This document shows, in pieces, positions 57,163-64,000 of a stretch of 64,000 bases of DNA. The translations under genes and the position numbers were made by a program. Where the stretch lies: contig CAVSCF010000001.1 in assembly GCA_963726405.1 (NCBI GenBank), positions 1-64,000 on the forward strand, given 5' to 3'. Numbering within the stretch: position 1 is the stretch's first letter; every line of letters begins with the position of its first letter. The notes under the pieces were generated by a model, which did not search any database, was not told the DNA's origin, and worked only from the letters and a program-made list of their open reading frames with translations. Source of the DNA: JAOUJD01 sp963726405. GTDB taxonomy: Bacteria; Pseudomonadota; Gammaproteobacteria; Burkholderiales; Burkholderiaceae_F.

Positions 57163-58023
57163 CTAGACGGAGCGGACGAGCGCGAGCGCCGCGCGAAAGA
57201 GCGGTGATTCGGCATCCGCGAGCACGTCGCACACCGTCAGGTGGTTTGCGTTGGCCACCTCGATGTCATCGCCCGCGTTGCGTGGCCACGTGCTGCGGAT
57301 CAGCTGCGTCTGCCGCTTGAACTCGCCGGACTCCATCGCGCCGACCGCTGTCACGAGCGGCGCATCGCTCGCGGCCGGCAGATGCACCGGCGAAACCGCG
57401 CGCGCGGCCGCGGCGTCGAGATTGAGATCGGTGTTGATGAACGGCAGCGGCACGAGCGGCTCGAGGTCATAGATCCCGCTGATCGCAAGGCCGCCTTTGA
57501 CGAGGTCCGGCGGCAGTGCCGGGTCGAATGCCGGCCAGAGTGCCGCCATCATCATCGCGGTCAGGTGACCACCGGCCGAATGGCCGCTGACGACGATGCG
57601 GCGATGGTCGAAGCCGAGTTCCTCGGCCCGCGCATAGAGCCACGCCATCGCCCGAAGTTGCTGGCGCACGATTTCGTCGATCGGCACGCGGGGCGCGAGC
57701 CCGTAGTTCAGGAAGGCGACGGACACGCCGGCATCGAGAAAGGGCGGCGCGATCCAGGAGAAGTCGAACTTGTCGAGCGACCGCCAGTAGCCGCCATGAA
57801 TGAAGACCAGCAGCGGCGAGTTGCGCTGCATGGCCGGAAAGAAGTCGAGTCGCTCACCGGGGTCCTCGCCATACGGCATGTCGATCAGGCCGGCGCGGCG
57901 TCGGCGCGTCATGGCGGCCTGCTCGGCCCAGCGGGCGAAGATCTGCGGGTGGTCGGGGATCGCGGCGCGCGCGTTGTACTCGCGCTCGAGTGCGGCGGGA
58001 TTCGAAGCAGCGGTCGAAGGCAT
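57163..58023 (-). CDS. alpha/beta hydrolase (arylformamidase/BD-FAE-like)
   Basis: This 286-residue hydrolase has the HGGYW motif (LLVFIHGGYWRSLDKFDFSW) that forms the oxyanion hole in formamidases, and nucleophile Ser in VVSGHSAGGHLTAMMMAAL. The catalytic His is in VANANHLTV near the C-terminus. It resembles kynurenine formamidase and bacterial BD-FAE proteins; the substrate is not fixed by context. ATG 58023 was selected over an upstream start at 58080. It is convergent with the dehydrogenase gene, 13 bases apart. Confidence 0.85.
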   Translation of the reverse strand: MPSTAASNPAALEREYNARAAIPDHPQIFARWAEQAAMTRRRRAGLIDMPYGEDPGERLDFFPAMQRNSPLLVFIHGGYWRSLDKFDFSWIAPPFLDAGVSVAFLNYGLAPRVPIDEIVRQQLRAMAWLYARAEELGFDHRRIVVSGHSAGGHLTAMMMAALWPAFDPALPPDLVKGGLAISGIYDLEPLVPLPFINTDLNLDAAAARAVSPVHLPAASDAPLVTAVGAMESGEFKRQTQLIRSTWPRNAGDDIEVANANHLTVCDVLADAESPLFRAALALVRSV

Positions 58024-58058
58024 GGCCGGCAGTGTAGCCAGCCGCGCAGGCGACCCGT

Positions 58059-58087
58059 TTGAAGGGCCGCGCGGGGACACGTATAAT
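58059..58087 (+). promoter_or_regulatory. promoter of tRNA-Ala
   Basis: TTGAAG (58059-58064), a 17-base spacer and a perfect TATAAT (58082-58087) stand about 40 bases before the tRNA. GCTCC-rich sequence follows. Confidence 0.8.
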
Positions 58088-58126
58088 TCCGCTCCTTCCT
58101 CGTTGCCTCCGGGCGGCGAGCGAAAT

Positions 58127-58202
58127 GGGGAAGTAGCTCAGCTGGGAGAGCGCTGCGTTCGCAATGCAGAGGTCGGGAGTTCGATCCTCCTCTTCTCCAC
58201 CA
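58127..58202 (+). tRNA. tRNA-Ala (anticodon CGC)
   Basis: A 76-base cloverleaf: acceptor stem GGGGAAG/CTTCTCC (one G-T pair), D arm with AGCTCAGCTGGGAGAGC, anticodon arm CTGCG-TTCGCAA-TGCAG giving anticodon CGC (reads GCG), T arm GGAGTTCGATCCTCC, and encoded CCA end. It is transcribed alone with its own promoter and terminator. Confidence 0.96.
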
Positions 58203-58212
58203 GGAATATCAG

Positions 58213-58238
58213 GGGCCTAGCGATCGCTAGGCCCTTTT
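58213..58238 (+). terminator. Rho-independent terminator after tRNA-Ala
   Basis: The perfect 22-base palindrome centred on GCGATCGC (58213-58234, arms GGGCCTAGCGA) is followed by TTTT (58235-58238). It lies 10 bases after the tRNA. Confidence 0.9.
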
Positions 58239-58496
58239 AAATTGAGCATGGTTACTTGGGACACTGCCCGCCTCGGAGAGGCGCTTGCCGGCGGCGAGTC
58301 TTCGTCGGCGTTCCAAGATTTGCGAGACAGCCGGTCAGTTCGAACTGAACCCCGCAGAGGTCGAGACCGTGCGTTGCGCGCAGAGTTGAGCCGGTGCATT
58401 CCGCAGCTACCAAGGGGGGCCCCGGCTATGCCGAGGGATACTTACCGGTACTGAAACGGATTGGGGTCACCCGCCCCGGGGCGTGACACGCCCGAC
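58239..58496. other. intergenic stretch, nothing recognised
   Basis: This 258-base stretch lies between the tRNA terminator and the stop of the acyltransferase-fusion gene. No tRNA 3'-end duplication, gene or repeat shared with other parts of the window was seen. A GTCACG...GTGAC hairpin near 58467-58487 could end the minus-strand operon. Confidence 0.4.
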
Positions 58497-59747
58497 TCAA
58501 TCCGGCGCAACAGCGCCCGGCTGTGCGCGGCGCGACGCCACCGGCCACGCCTTCCAGCGCCGGTGCGTCCACCACCACTGTTCCGGATGCCGCACCACCA
58601 GGTGTTCCAGCGCCGCGTTGTAGGCCCGCGTGTTCAACCGGATCGCCTCGTTGGCGTCCGCATGGTCGATCGGCGCGAGCGCGGGCTCGAAGCGCAGCAC
58701 GTGCGATCCGTCGGGCTCCCGCCAACTGGCGGCGGGCACCACCGGAGCGCCGGTCGACAGGGCGATGACCGCGAGGCTGCGGAATGTGCCGGCAGGATGT
58801 CCGAAGAACTCCACCAGCACGCCATCCTTGCGGCCGGCGTGCTGGTCGAACGGGAACACCACCAGGTCGCCCGCCGCCAGCTTGTCGAGGATGGCGTCCA
58901 GTCCACCGCGCTTGGGCAGGATGCCGAAACCAGCGCGGGCGAAGCGACGCGCCACCAACCGGTCCAGCCACGGCGGCTTGATGGGCCGGCGCACGAACCA
59001 GAAGCGGCCGCGCGCCTGCGGAAAGGTGTCGAGCCCGGCAGCGGTCGCCACCTCGAAGTTTCCGAAGTGACCGGTCAGGATCAGCACGCCTTTGTCTTGC
59101 CCGAGCGCAGCCACCAGCGCGTCGAGGTTTTCGACGCGGACCATCGAGCGCCGCCGCTCCGCAGACAGCCAGGGGAAGCGGAGGAACTCCCACAGCAGCC
59201 GACCGATGTGCGCGTAGTGCGCCTGCGCCAGCGCTTCGATCTCGGCGGCCGGCGTCGCATCGCCGAACACGCGCCGCAGGTTCTCGAGCACGATCCGGCG
59301 CCGCAGCGGCAGCAGGCGATAGAGCACACGTCCGAGCCACGGCGCGTCGGCCACCATCGGATGCGCCAGCGCCACCGCCATGGCCGACGTGCGATCGTGC
59401 GACAGCGACACGCTGATGTCCTTGATGCGGTTGCGGCCGAGCACCGTGTGCGCCGCGGCGCTGCACACCACCCGCGGCGCGCCGTAGGGATCTCGCGCCA
59501 CTGAGAAGTCCTCGGCGACGATGGTGCCGAGCGCCGTTTCCCGCGGAAAGAGCTTGAGGCACGCCTCCTTGGCGGCGAAGCGGGCCGCGAGGCCGGCAGC
59601 GCGACCGGTGCCGGAGCACTCGTCGAGTTCACCGCGCGAGAAGATCCTCTCGAGATCCCCGTCCGGTGTTTCGCGCAGCAGGCGGTCGATGCGGGCGATC
59701 TCGACCGTGTCGATGCCGCAGCGGCTGGCAGTGCCGGCCACAATCAT
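58497..59747 (-). CDS. fusion: AcpS-type phosphopantetheinyl transferase + LpxL-like acyltransferase
   Basis: This 416-residue protein is two enzymes in one chain. Residues 1-135 are a holo-ACP synthase-type domain: CGIDTVEIARIDRLL, FAAKEACLKLF (the K-E-A motif with metal Glu) and IKDISVSLSHD. Residues 140-410 are a lysophospholipid acyltransferase of the LpxL/HtrB family: VLENLRRVFG, the H-x4-E catalytic motif in LILTGHFGNFEVATAAG, and FPFDQHAGRKDGV. It presumably activates the ACP encoded in this operon and then moves its acyl product onto a membrane acceptor. It is the last gene of the minus-strand operon, 4 bases after the cysteine-less ketosynthase. There is no membrane helix in the AcpS part. 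Confidence 0.87.
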   Translation of the reverse strand: MIVAGTASRCGIDTVEIARIDRLLRETPDGDLERIFSRGELDECSGTGRAAGLAARFAAKEACLKLFPRETALGTIVAEDFSVARDPYGAPRVVCSAAAHTVLGRNRIKDISVSLSHDRTSAMAVALAHPMVADAPWLGRVLYRLLPLRRRIVLENLRRVFGDATPAAEIEALAQAHYAHIGRLLWEFLRFPWLSAERRRSMVRVENLDALVAALGQDKGVLILTGHFGNFEVATAAGLDTFPQARGRFWFVRRPIKPPWLDRLVARRFARAGFGILPKRGGLDAILDKLAAGDLVVFPFDQHAGRKDGVLVEFFGHPAGTFRSLAVIALSTGAPVVPAASWREPDGSHVLRFEPALAPIDHADANEAIRLNTRAYNAALEHLVVRHPEQWWWTHRRWKAWPVASRRAQPGAVAPD

Positions 59748-59751
59748 GGGT

Positions 59752-61032
59752 TCAGGCGCCGGCGGCCCGGATCAGCAGCGCGGCATTGGTGCCGCCGAAT
59801 CCGCGCGCGAGCAGCAACGCGACGTCGCTGCGCGGCTCCCGCGGCGTGGCGGCTACCGGAAGGCCGGCACACAGGGGATCGAGGCTCCGAAGGTTGGCGA
59901 TGCCCGGGACGCTGCGCGCGCGCAGGGCCTCGATCGCCAGCACGGCCTCGGCGATGCCGCTCGCAGCCAGCAGATGACCGATCGACCACTTGAAGCCGGT
60001 GACCGGGGGCATCTGCGCGCCGAACACCGAGAGCAGCGCGCGCGCTTCGGACACGTCCGAGTTCGGCGTGCCGTTGCCATGGGCGACGACCATGCCGACG
60101 TCGTCCGGTTGCAGTCCGGCTTCGGCGAGCGCATCGCGGATCGCGCGCGCGAGCCCCGCGCCGTCGTCCCGGATCGGCAGCAGCCCGAGGGCGTCGCCGC
60201 CGTGCCCGATGCCGAGCACTTCACCGAGCACCGGGGCGCCGCGCGCCCGTGCCGCGTCCTCGGTCTCGAGCACCAGCGCCGCGGCGCCTTCGCCCATCAG
60301 GCTGCCGTTGTGCGCCTCGTCGAACGGACGCAGCCCGTCCTCGGACAGCAGTCCCACCGCGTGGTAGTAGAGAACCATCTGCGGCTCGATGGAGGCATCG
60401 TGGCCGATCGCGACCGCGCGTTCGCATTCGCCGGCCTTCAGCGCCTCCGCGGCCTCGGCGATCGCCAGCGGTCCGCTGACGCCATGGTTGGTGATGCACG
60501 CGTTCGGGCCCTTCAGCGTCTGCCGGATGCCGACATGCCCCAGCACGTTGTTGGGCAGCGAACGCAGCAGCCACATGGGATTCACCGTCGCCGGGAGTTC
60601 GCGTCCGAAGGCTTCAAGGCTGCCGGCGGCCACCTCCAGCAGCGGGAAGTAGTCGTACTGATTCAGGAAGGCGCCGCCGCCGGAAGCGACATAGACGCCG
60701 CAACTGTCGTTGAAGCGACCGGCGGCCGCTTCGTCCAGCATCGCGCGATAAGGCCCGAAACCGGCGTTCTCGATCGCACGGTCGGCGGCGTACAGACCGA
60801 ACACGTCGGTGCGGCGGATGTACTTGAGCAGTTTCCGGTCACCGGTCAGCGCGGCCGCGTTGTAGTCGCGCACCTCGGCGGCCAGCTTCGCCGGCCAGCG
60901 CGCCGAGTCCCACTGCGTTATCGGTCTGATCGCAGAGCGGCCGGCCGCCACCTCCGAATAGATCTGTCCCGGCGAAGTGCCGGCGCCGCAGATCGCGCCG
61001 CTGCCGGTGATCAGTACGCGCTGCGCCACCAT
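59752..61032 (-). CDS. cysteine-less ketosynthase (chain-length-factor-like)
   Basis: This 426-residue thiolase-fold protein is homologous to FabF but lacks the nucleophile: where FabF has T-A-C-T-S-G, this reads TNHGVSG (in GPNACITNHGVSGPLAIAEA), so Gly replaces Cys. The His in VVAHGNGTPNSD and the Lys-His of FKWSIGHLLAASG are kept. Such proteins pair with an active ketosynthase as chain-length factors in type II polyketide and aryl-polyene systems. The adjacent gene encodes the active partner; its stop overlaps this ATG (61032, ATGA). A heterodimer is the natural inference. Confidence 0.87.
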   Translation of the reverse strand: MVAQRVLITGSGAICGAGTSPGQIYSEVAAGRSAIRPITQWDSARWPAKLAAEVRDYNAAALTGDRKLLKYIRRTDVFGLYAADRAIENAGFGPYRAMLDEAAAGRFNDSCGVYVASGGGAFLNQYDYFPLLEVAAGSLEAFGRELPATVNPMWLLRSLPNNVLGHVGIRQTLKGPNACITNHGVSGPLAIAEAAEALKAGECERAVAIGHDASIEPQMVLYYHAVGLLSEDGLRPFDEAHNGSLMGEGAAALVLETEDAARARGAPVLGEVLGIGHGGDALGLLPIRDDGAGLARAIRDALAEAGLQPDDVGMVVAHGNGTPNSDVSEARALLSVFGAQMPPVTGFKWSIGHLLAASGIAEAVLAIEALRARSVPGIANLRSLDPLCAGLPVAATPREPRSDVALLLARGFGGTNAALLIRAAGA

Positions 61033-62348
61033 CAGTCGCCGATCGACGATCGCCCGTCGACCTCCTCGGGATTGCGAAAGGCGAGGCAGCTGTTGGAACC
61101 GCCGAACCCGAGCGAATTCGAAAGCGCGAGTCGCACGCGCTGCGCGCGCGGCTGGTCGCGGACGAGGTCGACGTCGCACTCCGGATCGGATATGCGGAGG
61201 TTGGCGTTGACCGGCAGCGTCGAGTGATGGATCGCCAGGGCACAGACGCCTGCCTCCACCGCCCCGGCGGCGGCGATCAAGTGGCCCATCACACTCTTGG
61301 TGGAGCTGACCGCGACGCTGCGCCACGCGTCGCCCCATACTGCGCGCACCGCCGCACATTCGCTGCGATCGTTCATCGGCGTCGAGGTTCCGTGCGCGTT
61401 CAGGTAGTCGACCTCGCCGAGGGCCGCGCGGGCATCGTCGACCGCCTGCCGCATGGCCTGTATGGGACCGTCGCCCGACGGATGAGAGTCGGTGATGCGG
61501 TAGCTCGACAGGGAATTGCCGTCACCGGCGAGTTCCGCGTAGATGCGCGCGCCGCGCGCGCGGGCGGCGTTCCACTCCTCGAGCACCAGGAAGCCCGCCC
61601 CTTCGCCGAGGACGAAACCGTTGCGGGACGCATCGAACGGCCGGCTGGCGCGCTCCGGCGTGTCATTGTCCGGCGACACGGCCCCCAGCAGGCAGAAGCC
61701 CGCCAATCCCACCGGGTTGATCATCGAGTCGAAGCCTCCGGCCAGCATGCGATCGGCGACGCCGCGGCGAATGACCTTCAGCGCGGTCCCGATCGCCTGT
61801 CCGCCGGAGGCGCACGCGGTGTGCACGGAACTCGCGTACCCGCGGATGCCGAACTGACGCAACAGCAGCGCGCAGCCGGCGCTCGACTGGCTGCGACAGA
61901 ACACCATCGGGTCGGATGCGGCCCCTGGGCCGAGCAACTTGTCGGGCTCGAGTTCGCCGCTGGCGCCGGCGAGCGCGTGAACGGCGGCGAGTTCGTCGAA
62001 CGTCACGCCCATCATTCCGGTGCCGACCACGCAGCCCCAGCGTTCGGCGGACTCGGGAGTCGGACGGACGCCGGCGTCGCGAAACGCCTGCTCGGCGGCG
62101 GCCAGCGCGAACCGGTGTGCCCGGTTGGTCGACTTCAGCAGCTTGCGGTCACCGATCACGCGTTCGGCGTCGAAGTCCTTCACCTCGGCCGCGATCCGCG
62201 TAGAGAAACCGCTGGCATCGAATCCGCGGATCGGCGCCACCGCGCTGCGCCCGGCCAGCAGCGCCTCCCAGGTCGTCGCCACGTCGTTGCCGGCAGGCGT
62301 CACCATGCCGATTCCAGTGATCGCGACGCGGCGGCGCGGCTCGGCCAT
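61032..62348 (-). CDS. 3-oxoacyl-ACP synthase (FabF/KAS II-like), active partner
   Basis: This 438-residue ketosynthase has the full triad: Cys in SSVHTACASGGQAIGTALKV, His in YLNAHGTSTPMND and Lys-His in STKSVMGHLIAAAGA. It starts MAEPRRRVAITGIGMVTPAG. It condenses acyl groups with malonyl-ACP to extend the chain. ATGA overlaps join it to the dehydratase gene before (62348) and the cysteine-less partner after (61032), so equal synthesis is likely. Compared with housekeeping FabF (about 412), it has a slightly longer middle. Confidence 0.93.
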   Translation of the reverse strand: MAEPRRRVAITGIGMVTPAGNDVATTWEALLAGRSAVAPIRGFDASGFSTRIAAEVKDFDAERVIGDRKLLKSTNRAHRFALAAAEQAFRDAGVRPTPESAERWGCVVGTGMMGVTFDELAAVHALAGASGELEPDKLLGPGAASDPMVFCRSQSSAGCALLLRQFGIRGYASSVHTACASGGQAIGTALKVIRRGVADRMLAGGFDSMINPVGLAGFCLLGAVSPDNDTPERASRPFDASRNGFVLGEGAGFLVLEEWNAARARGARIYAELAGDGNSLSSYRITDSHPSGDGPIQAMRQAVDDARAALGEVDYLNAHGTSTPMNDRSECAAVRAVWGDAWRSVAVSSTKSVMGHLIAAAGAVEAGVCALAIHHSTLPVNANLRISDPECDVDLVRDQPRAQRVRLALSNSLGFGGSNSCLAFRNPEEVDGRSSIGD

Positions 62349-63181
62349 CAGTGGCTCCGCTCGACGTCGATGCGCGCGGTGGCGATGGTCCGGCCGTCGG
62401 CACGCGCGGTGAGCTTCATCTGCGCGCCATCGGCCGACGACGACTGCATGAGAGCCTCCAGCGTGAGTGCCTGCCCGGGTGCCGTGAACGAACGGATCTT
62501 GACGTCGCGCACACGCGCCACCGCGAGCCGGCTGCCGTGCAGCGCCGGAAGTTCGCCGGCAAGTTGAAGCGCGAGGGTGGACAGGTTGTCCATCAGCAGC
62601 GTGCCCGGATAGACCGGCCGCCGGGGAAAGTGGTCTTCGAAGTAGCTGATCGCCTCGGGGACGTGCAGCACGGCGCGCAATTGCTCGCCGGCGCAGTGCT
62701 CGGTCGTTTCCAGTTGCGGCGCGTCGACGCCGGCGAAGCGATCGCTCGCCGCGCCGGGACCGACCAGGGTTTCGAAGTCCGCGCGCACTGCTTCCGGCGC
62801 ATCGAACTCGTCCATCGGCAGCATCGGCCCGACGCAGTGGATGAGTTCGAGCACGCAGCGCCCGCCGATCGACGCCGTGCCGCCGTAGGCGATGGCTTCG
62901 TCGTCGCAGCGTTCGATGTCAGCCATCAGATGCAGCGTCTGCCCGGGAACGGCCGCGCCGTGATAGCGCGTCTCGCCGGCCAGGCCCGCAACCGGCCGGC
63001 GGGTGAATCCCGTGGCGGACATTGCGGACCAGGCGGCGAGTTGCCCGACGGCCTCGGCCATCAGGGCGGCGGGAAAGCGCGAAGCGGTCGCCGGCACGGT
63101 GAAGAGCCCCTCGATGCGGCGACCCGGATCGAGCAGAGTGATGCGGTCGACAAACGAGAACGCGCGAAAACGGCCTTCCAT
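62348..63181 (-). CDS. two-domain hotdog dehydratase/thioesterase-like protein
   Basis: This 277-residue protein appears to contain two hotdog folds. N-terminal (about 1-130): MEGRFRAFSFVDRITLLDPG and FPAALMAEAVGQLAAW, similar to FabZ but without the usual catalytic His-Phe-Pro. C-terminal (about 150-277): AISYFEDHFPRRPVYPGTLL, which has the FabZ-type H-F-P-x-x-P-x-x-P-G motif. It probably removes water from 3-hydroxyacyl-ACP made by the operon's ketoreductase. Start 63181 is chosen because homology begins there. A longer frame would overlap the ACP gene. Confidence 0.8.
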   Translation of the reverse strand: MEGRFRAFSFVDRITLLDPGRRIEGLFTVPATASRFPAALMAEAVGQLAAWSAMSATGFTRRPVAGLAGETRYHGAAVPGQTLHLMADIERCDDEAIAYGGTASIGGRCVLELIHCVGPMLPMDEFDAPEAVRADFETLVGPGAASDRFAGVDAPQLETTEHCAGEQLRAVLHVPEAISYFEDHFPRRPVYPGTLLMDNLSTLALQLAGELPALHGSRLAVARVRDVKIRSFTAPGQALTLEALMQSSSADGAQMKLTARADGRTIATARIDVERSH

Positions 63182-63209
63182 GCCGCCGACCGCTTGACCG
63201 CCAGGCACT

Positions 63210-63650
63210 TCAGGTCGTGGCCGGAACCGTAGTGGCCGCAACCGCGCGCTGCGCGCGGATGACGACCTTGCAGAACGTCTCCGGCGTGAACAGGCGCGGG
63301 ATCGCGGCGGCCTTCAGCGGCGCCTTGAAGCGTTCGGCCGGCACTTCGCTGAGGAATTCGCGCAGTTGCGCAAGCCCGGCGTCGGTGACGATGCCGCCCT
63401 TCTCGAACTCGGCTTCGGGCAGGTCGCCGCGCGCGTCCTCGACGATCTTCCCGCGCGGGATCTTGACCCCGAAGCTGCGTTCGAGCCGGAACACCAGGTC
63501 GAGGAAGTCGATCGACTCGGCGTCCAGTCCTTCGATCAGCGGTATCTGCAGTTGGACGTCAGCGACGTCGCAGCCCAGCGCGTCCGCGATGACTTGCGCG
63601 ACCTTGGGGTAGACCGCCTTGATCTCCTCGTTGCTGATTTGTTCCTTCAT
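63210..63650 (-). CDS. acyl carrier protein with long C-terminal extension
   Basis: This 146-residue protein starts MKEQISNEEIKAVYPKVAQV. Residues 1-85 form a carrier domain with phosphopantetheine Ser in GLDAESIDFLDLVFRLERSF (E-S-I-D in place of the usual D-S-L-D). About 60 further residues (GIVTDAGLAQLREFLSEVPA then RLFTPETFCKVVIRAQRAVA) are unlike ordinary ACPs (about 78-90 residues) and may dock to the acyltransferase or ketosynthase (inference). The gene lies between the ketoreductase and dehydratase genes. Confidence 0.87.
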   Translation of the reverse strand: MKEQISNEEIKAVYPKVAQVIADALGCDVADVQLQIPLIEGLDAESIDFLDLVFRLERSFGVKIPRGKIVEDARGDLPEAEFEKGGIVTDAGLAQLREFLSEVPAERFKAPLKAAAIPRLFTPETFCKVVIRAQRAVAATTVPATT

Positions 63651-63654
63651 TCCC

Positions 63655-64000
63655 TCACCCCATTTTGAAGCCACCGTCCACGTGAAGCACCTGTCCGGTG
63701 ATGTAATCGGCGAAGCTCGACGCCAGGAACCAGACGGCATGCGCCACGTCCTGCGGCTGGCCGTAGCGCCGCAGCAGGATGCGCTCCCTGACTTCGTCTC
63801 CAGCCAGTTCGCGGACCTGCTGCGACATCTCGGTCTCGATGACGCCCGGCGCGACGCAGTTTACCGTTATCTTCCGCGAGGCGAGTTCGACCGCGAGCGA
63901 GCGCGTGAAAGCGTGGATCGCGCCCTTGCTTGCCGCATAGTTGGTCTGTCCGCGTCCGCCCTTCTCGCCGGCGACGGAACCGAGGTTGATGATCTTGCCC
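63655..64000 (-). CDS. FabG-like 3-oxoacyl-ACP reductase, C-terminal part (cut by window end)
   Basis: The minus frame from the window edge to the stop at 63655 encodes KIINLGSVAGEKGGRGQTNY, then AASKGAIHAFTRSLAVELAS, ITVNCVAPGVIETEM and the end ADYITGQVLHVDGGFKMG. The S...Y-x-x-x-K catalytic set, the N-x-V-A-P-G-x-I-x-T-x-M motif and the D-G-G end are those of short-chain FabG reductases. No start codon lies inside the window. It is 4 bases upstream of the ACP gene, so it belongs to the operon and supplies the 3-hydroxyacyl substrate for the dehydratase. Confidence 0.93.
   Translation of the reverse strand, partial: GKIINLGSVAGEKGGRGQTNYAASKGAIHAFTRSLAVELASRKITVNCVAPGVIETEMSQQVRELAGDEVRERILLRRYGQPQDVAHAVWFLASSFADYITGQVLHVDGGFKMG

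Noticed and set aside
58127..58496. Integration site at tRNA-Ala marking a genomic island start
   Set aside because: No integrase and no repeat of the tRNA 3' end were found within the window; the tRNA keeps its own terminator.

Overview
The window is GC-rich, densely coded bacterial chromosome, most likely from a betaproteobacterium (Burkholderiales-like; genus not resolved). Support: the ccoI-ccoS-ccoNOQP-ccoG-ccoH order with an adjacent FNR regulator and hemN, a pepA-holC-x-valS run, lptFG, a CysB regulator, TTGAC-type FNR boxes and strongly GC-ending codons. No phage, integrase, transposase or CRISPR array was found. Mobile or structured DNA is limited to three kinds of non-coding repeat.

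Layout. 1-6.7 kb: the C-terminal end of an RND efflux pump, a frameshifted membrane protein, a six-gene Mrp-type cation/proton antiporter operon (E-F-G-B-C-D, with no full MrpA) and a NodT-type outer-membrane factor. 6.8-11.9 kb: a frameshifted enolase-superfamily gene, a response-regulator relic, an M24 aminopeptidase P and a BNR-repeat lipoprotein. 12-24 kb: a low-oxygen respiration island with the copper ATPase ccoI, ccoS, cbb3 oxidase ccoNOQP, assembly genes ccoG (frameshifted) and ccoH, a small membrane protein, fnr, hemN and a SafE-like membrane protein. Three identical-architecture FNR sites (TTGAC-N4-GTCAA, each exactly 21 nt before a -10-like hexamer) precede ccoI, ccoN and hemN.

24-40 kb is mostly housekeeping: alaS, a GNAT acetyltransferase, two YbjQ-like proteins, an M48 peptidase, a Nudix hydrolase, an outer-membrane protein, tusA, valS, holC, pepA and lptFG. 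40-41 kb is a 1-kb inverted-repeat array whose hairpin stems show compensated base changes. 41-49.8 kb: alx/terC behind a yybP-ykoY (manganese) riboswitch, an OmpR/QseB-type two-component system next to an HtrA protease with 11-bp phased repeats at both promoters, a Crp/Fnr-type regulator, two small membrane genes and a DUF900-like lipoprotein hydrolase. 49.9-58.2 kb: B12-dependent ribonucleotide reductase, cysB, a glyoxalase-fold protein, two NAD(P) dehydrogenases, an alpha/beta hydrolase and tRNA-Ala(CGC).

58.5-64 kb, running off the window, is a tightly coupled minus-strand type II fatty-acid/polyketide-like operon: ketoreductase (partial), a long acyl carrier protein, a two-domain hotdog dehydratase, a ketosynthase, a cysteine-less ketosynthase partner and an unusual fusion of an AcpS-type phosphopantetheinyl transferase to an LpxL-like acyltransferase. 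An aryl-polyene-like pathway is the best guess, unproven.

Three genes carry single-base frame disruptions, two of them inside short homopolymers, so sequencing error must be considered. Two ~560-bp copies of a non-coding repeat lie in inverted orientation at 24.1 and 54.0 kb, and a ~270-bp terminal-inverted-repeat element sits beside valS.
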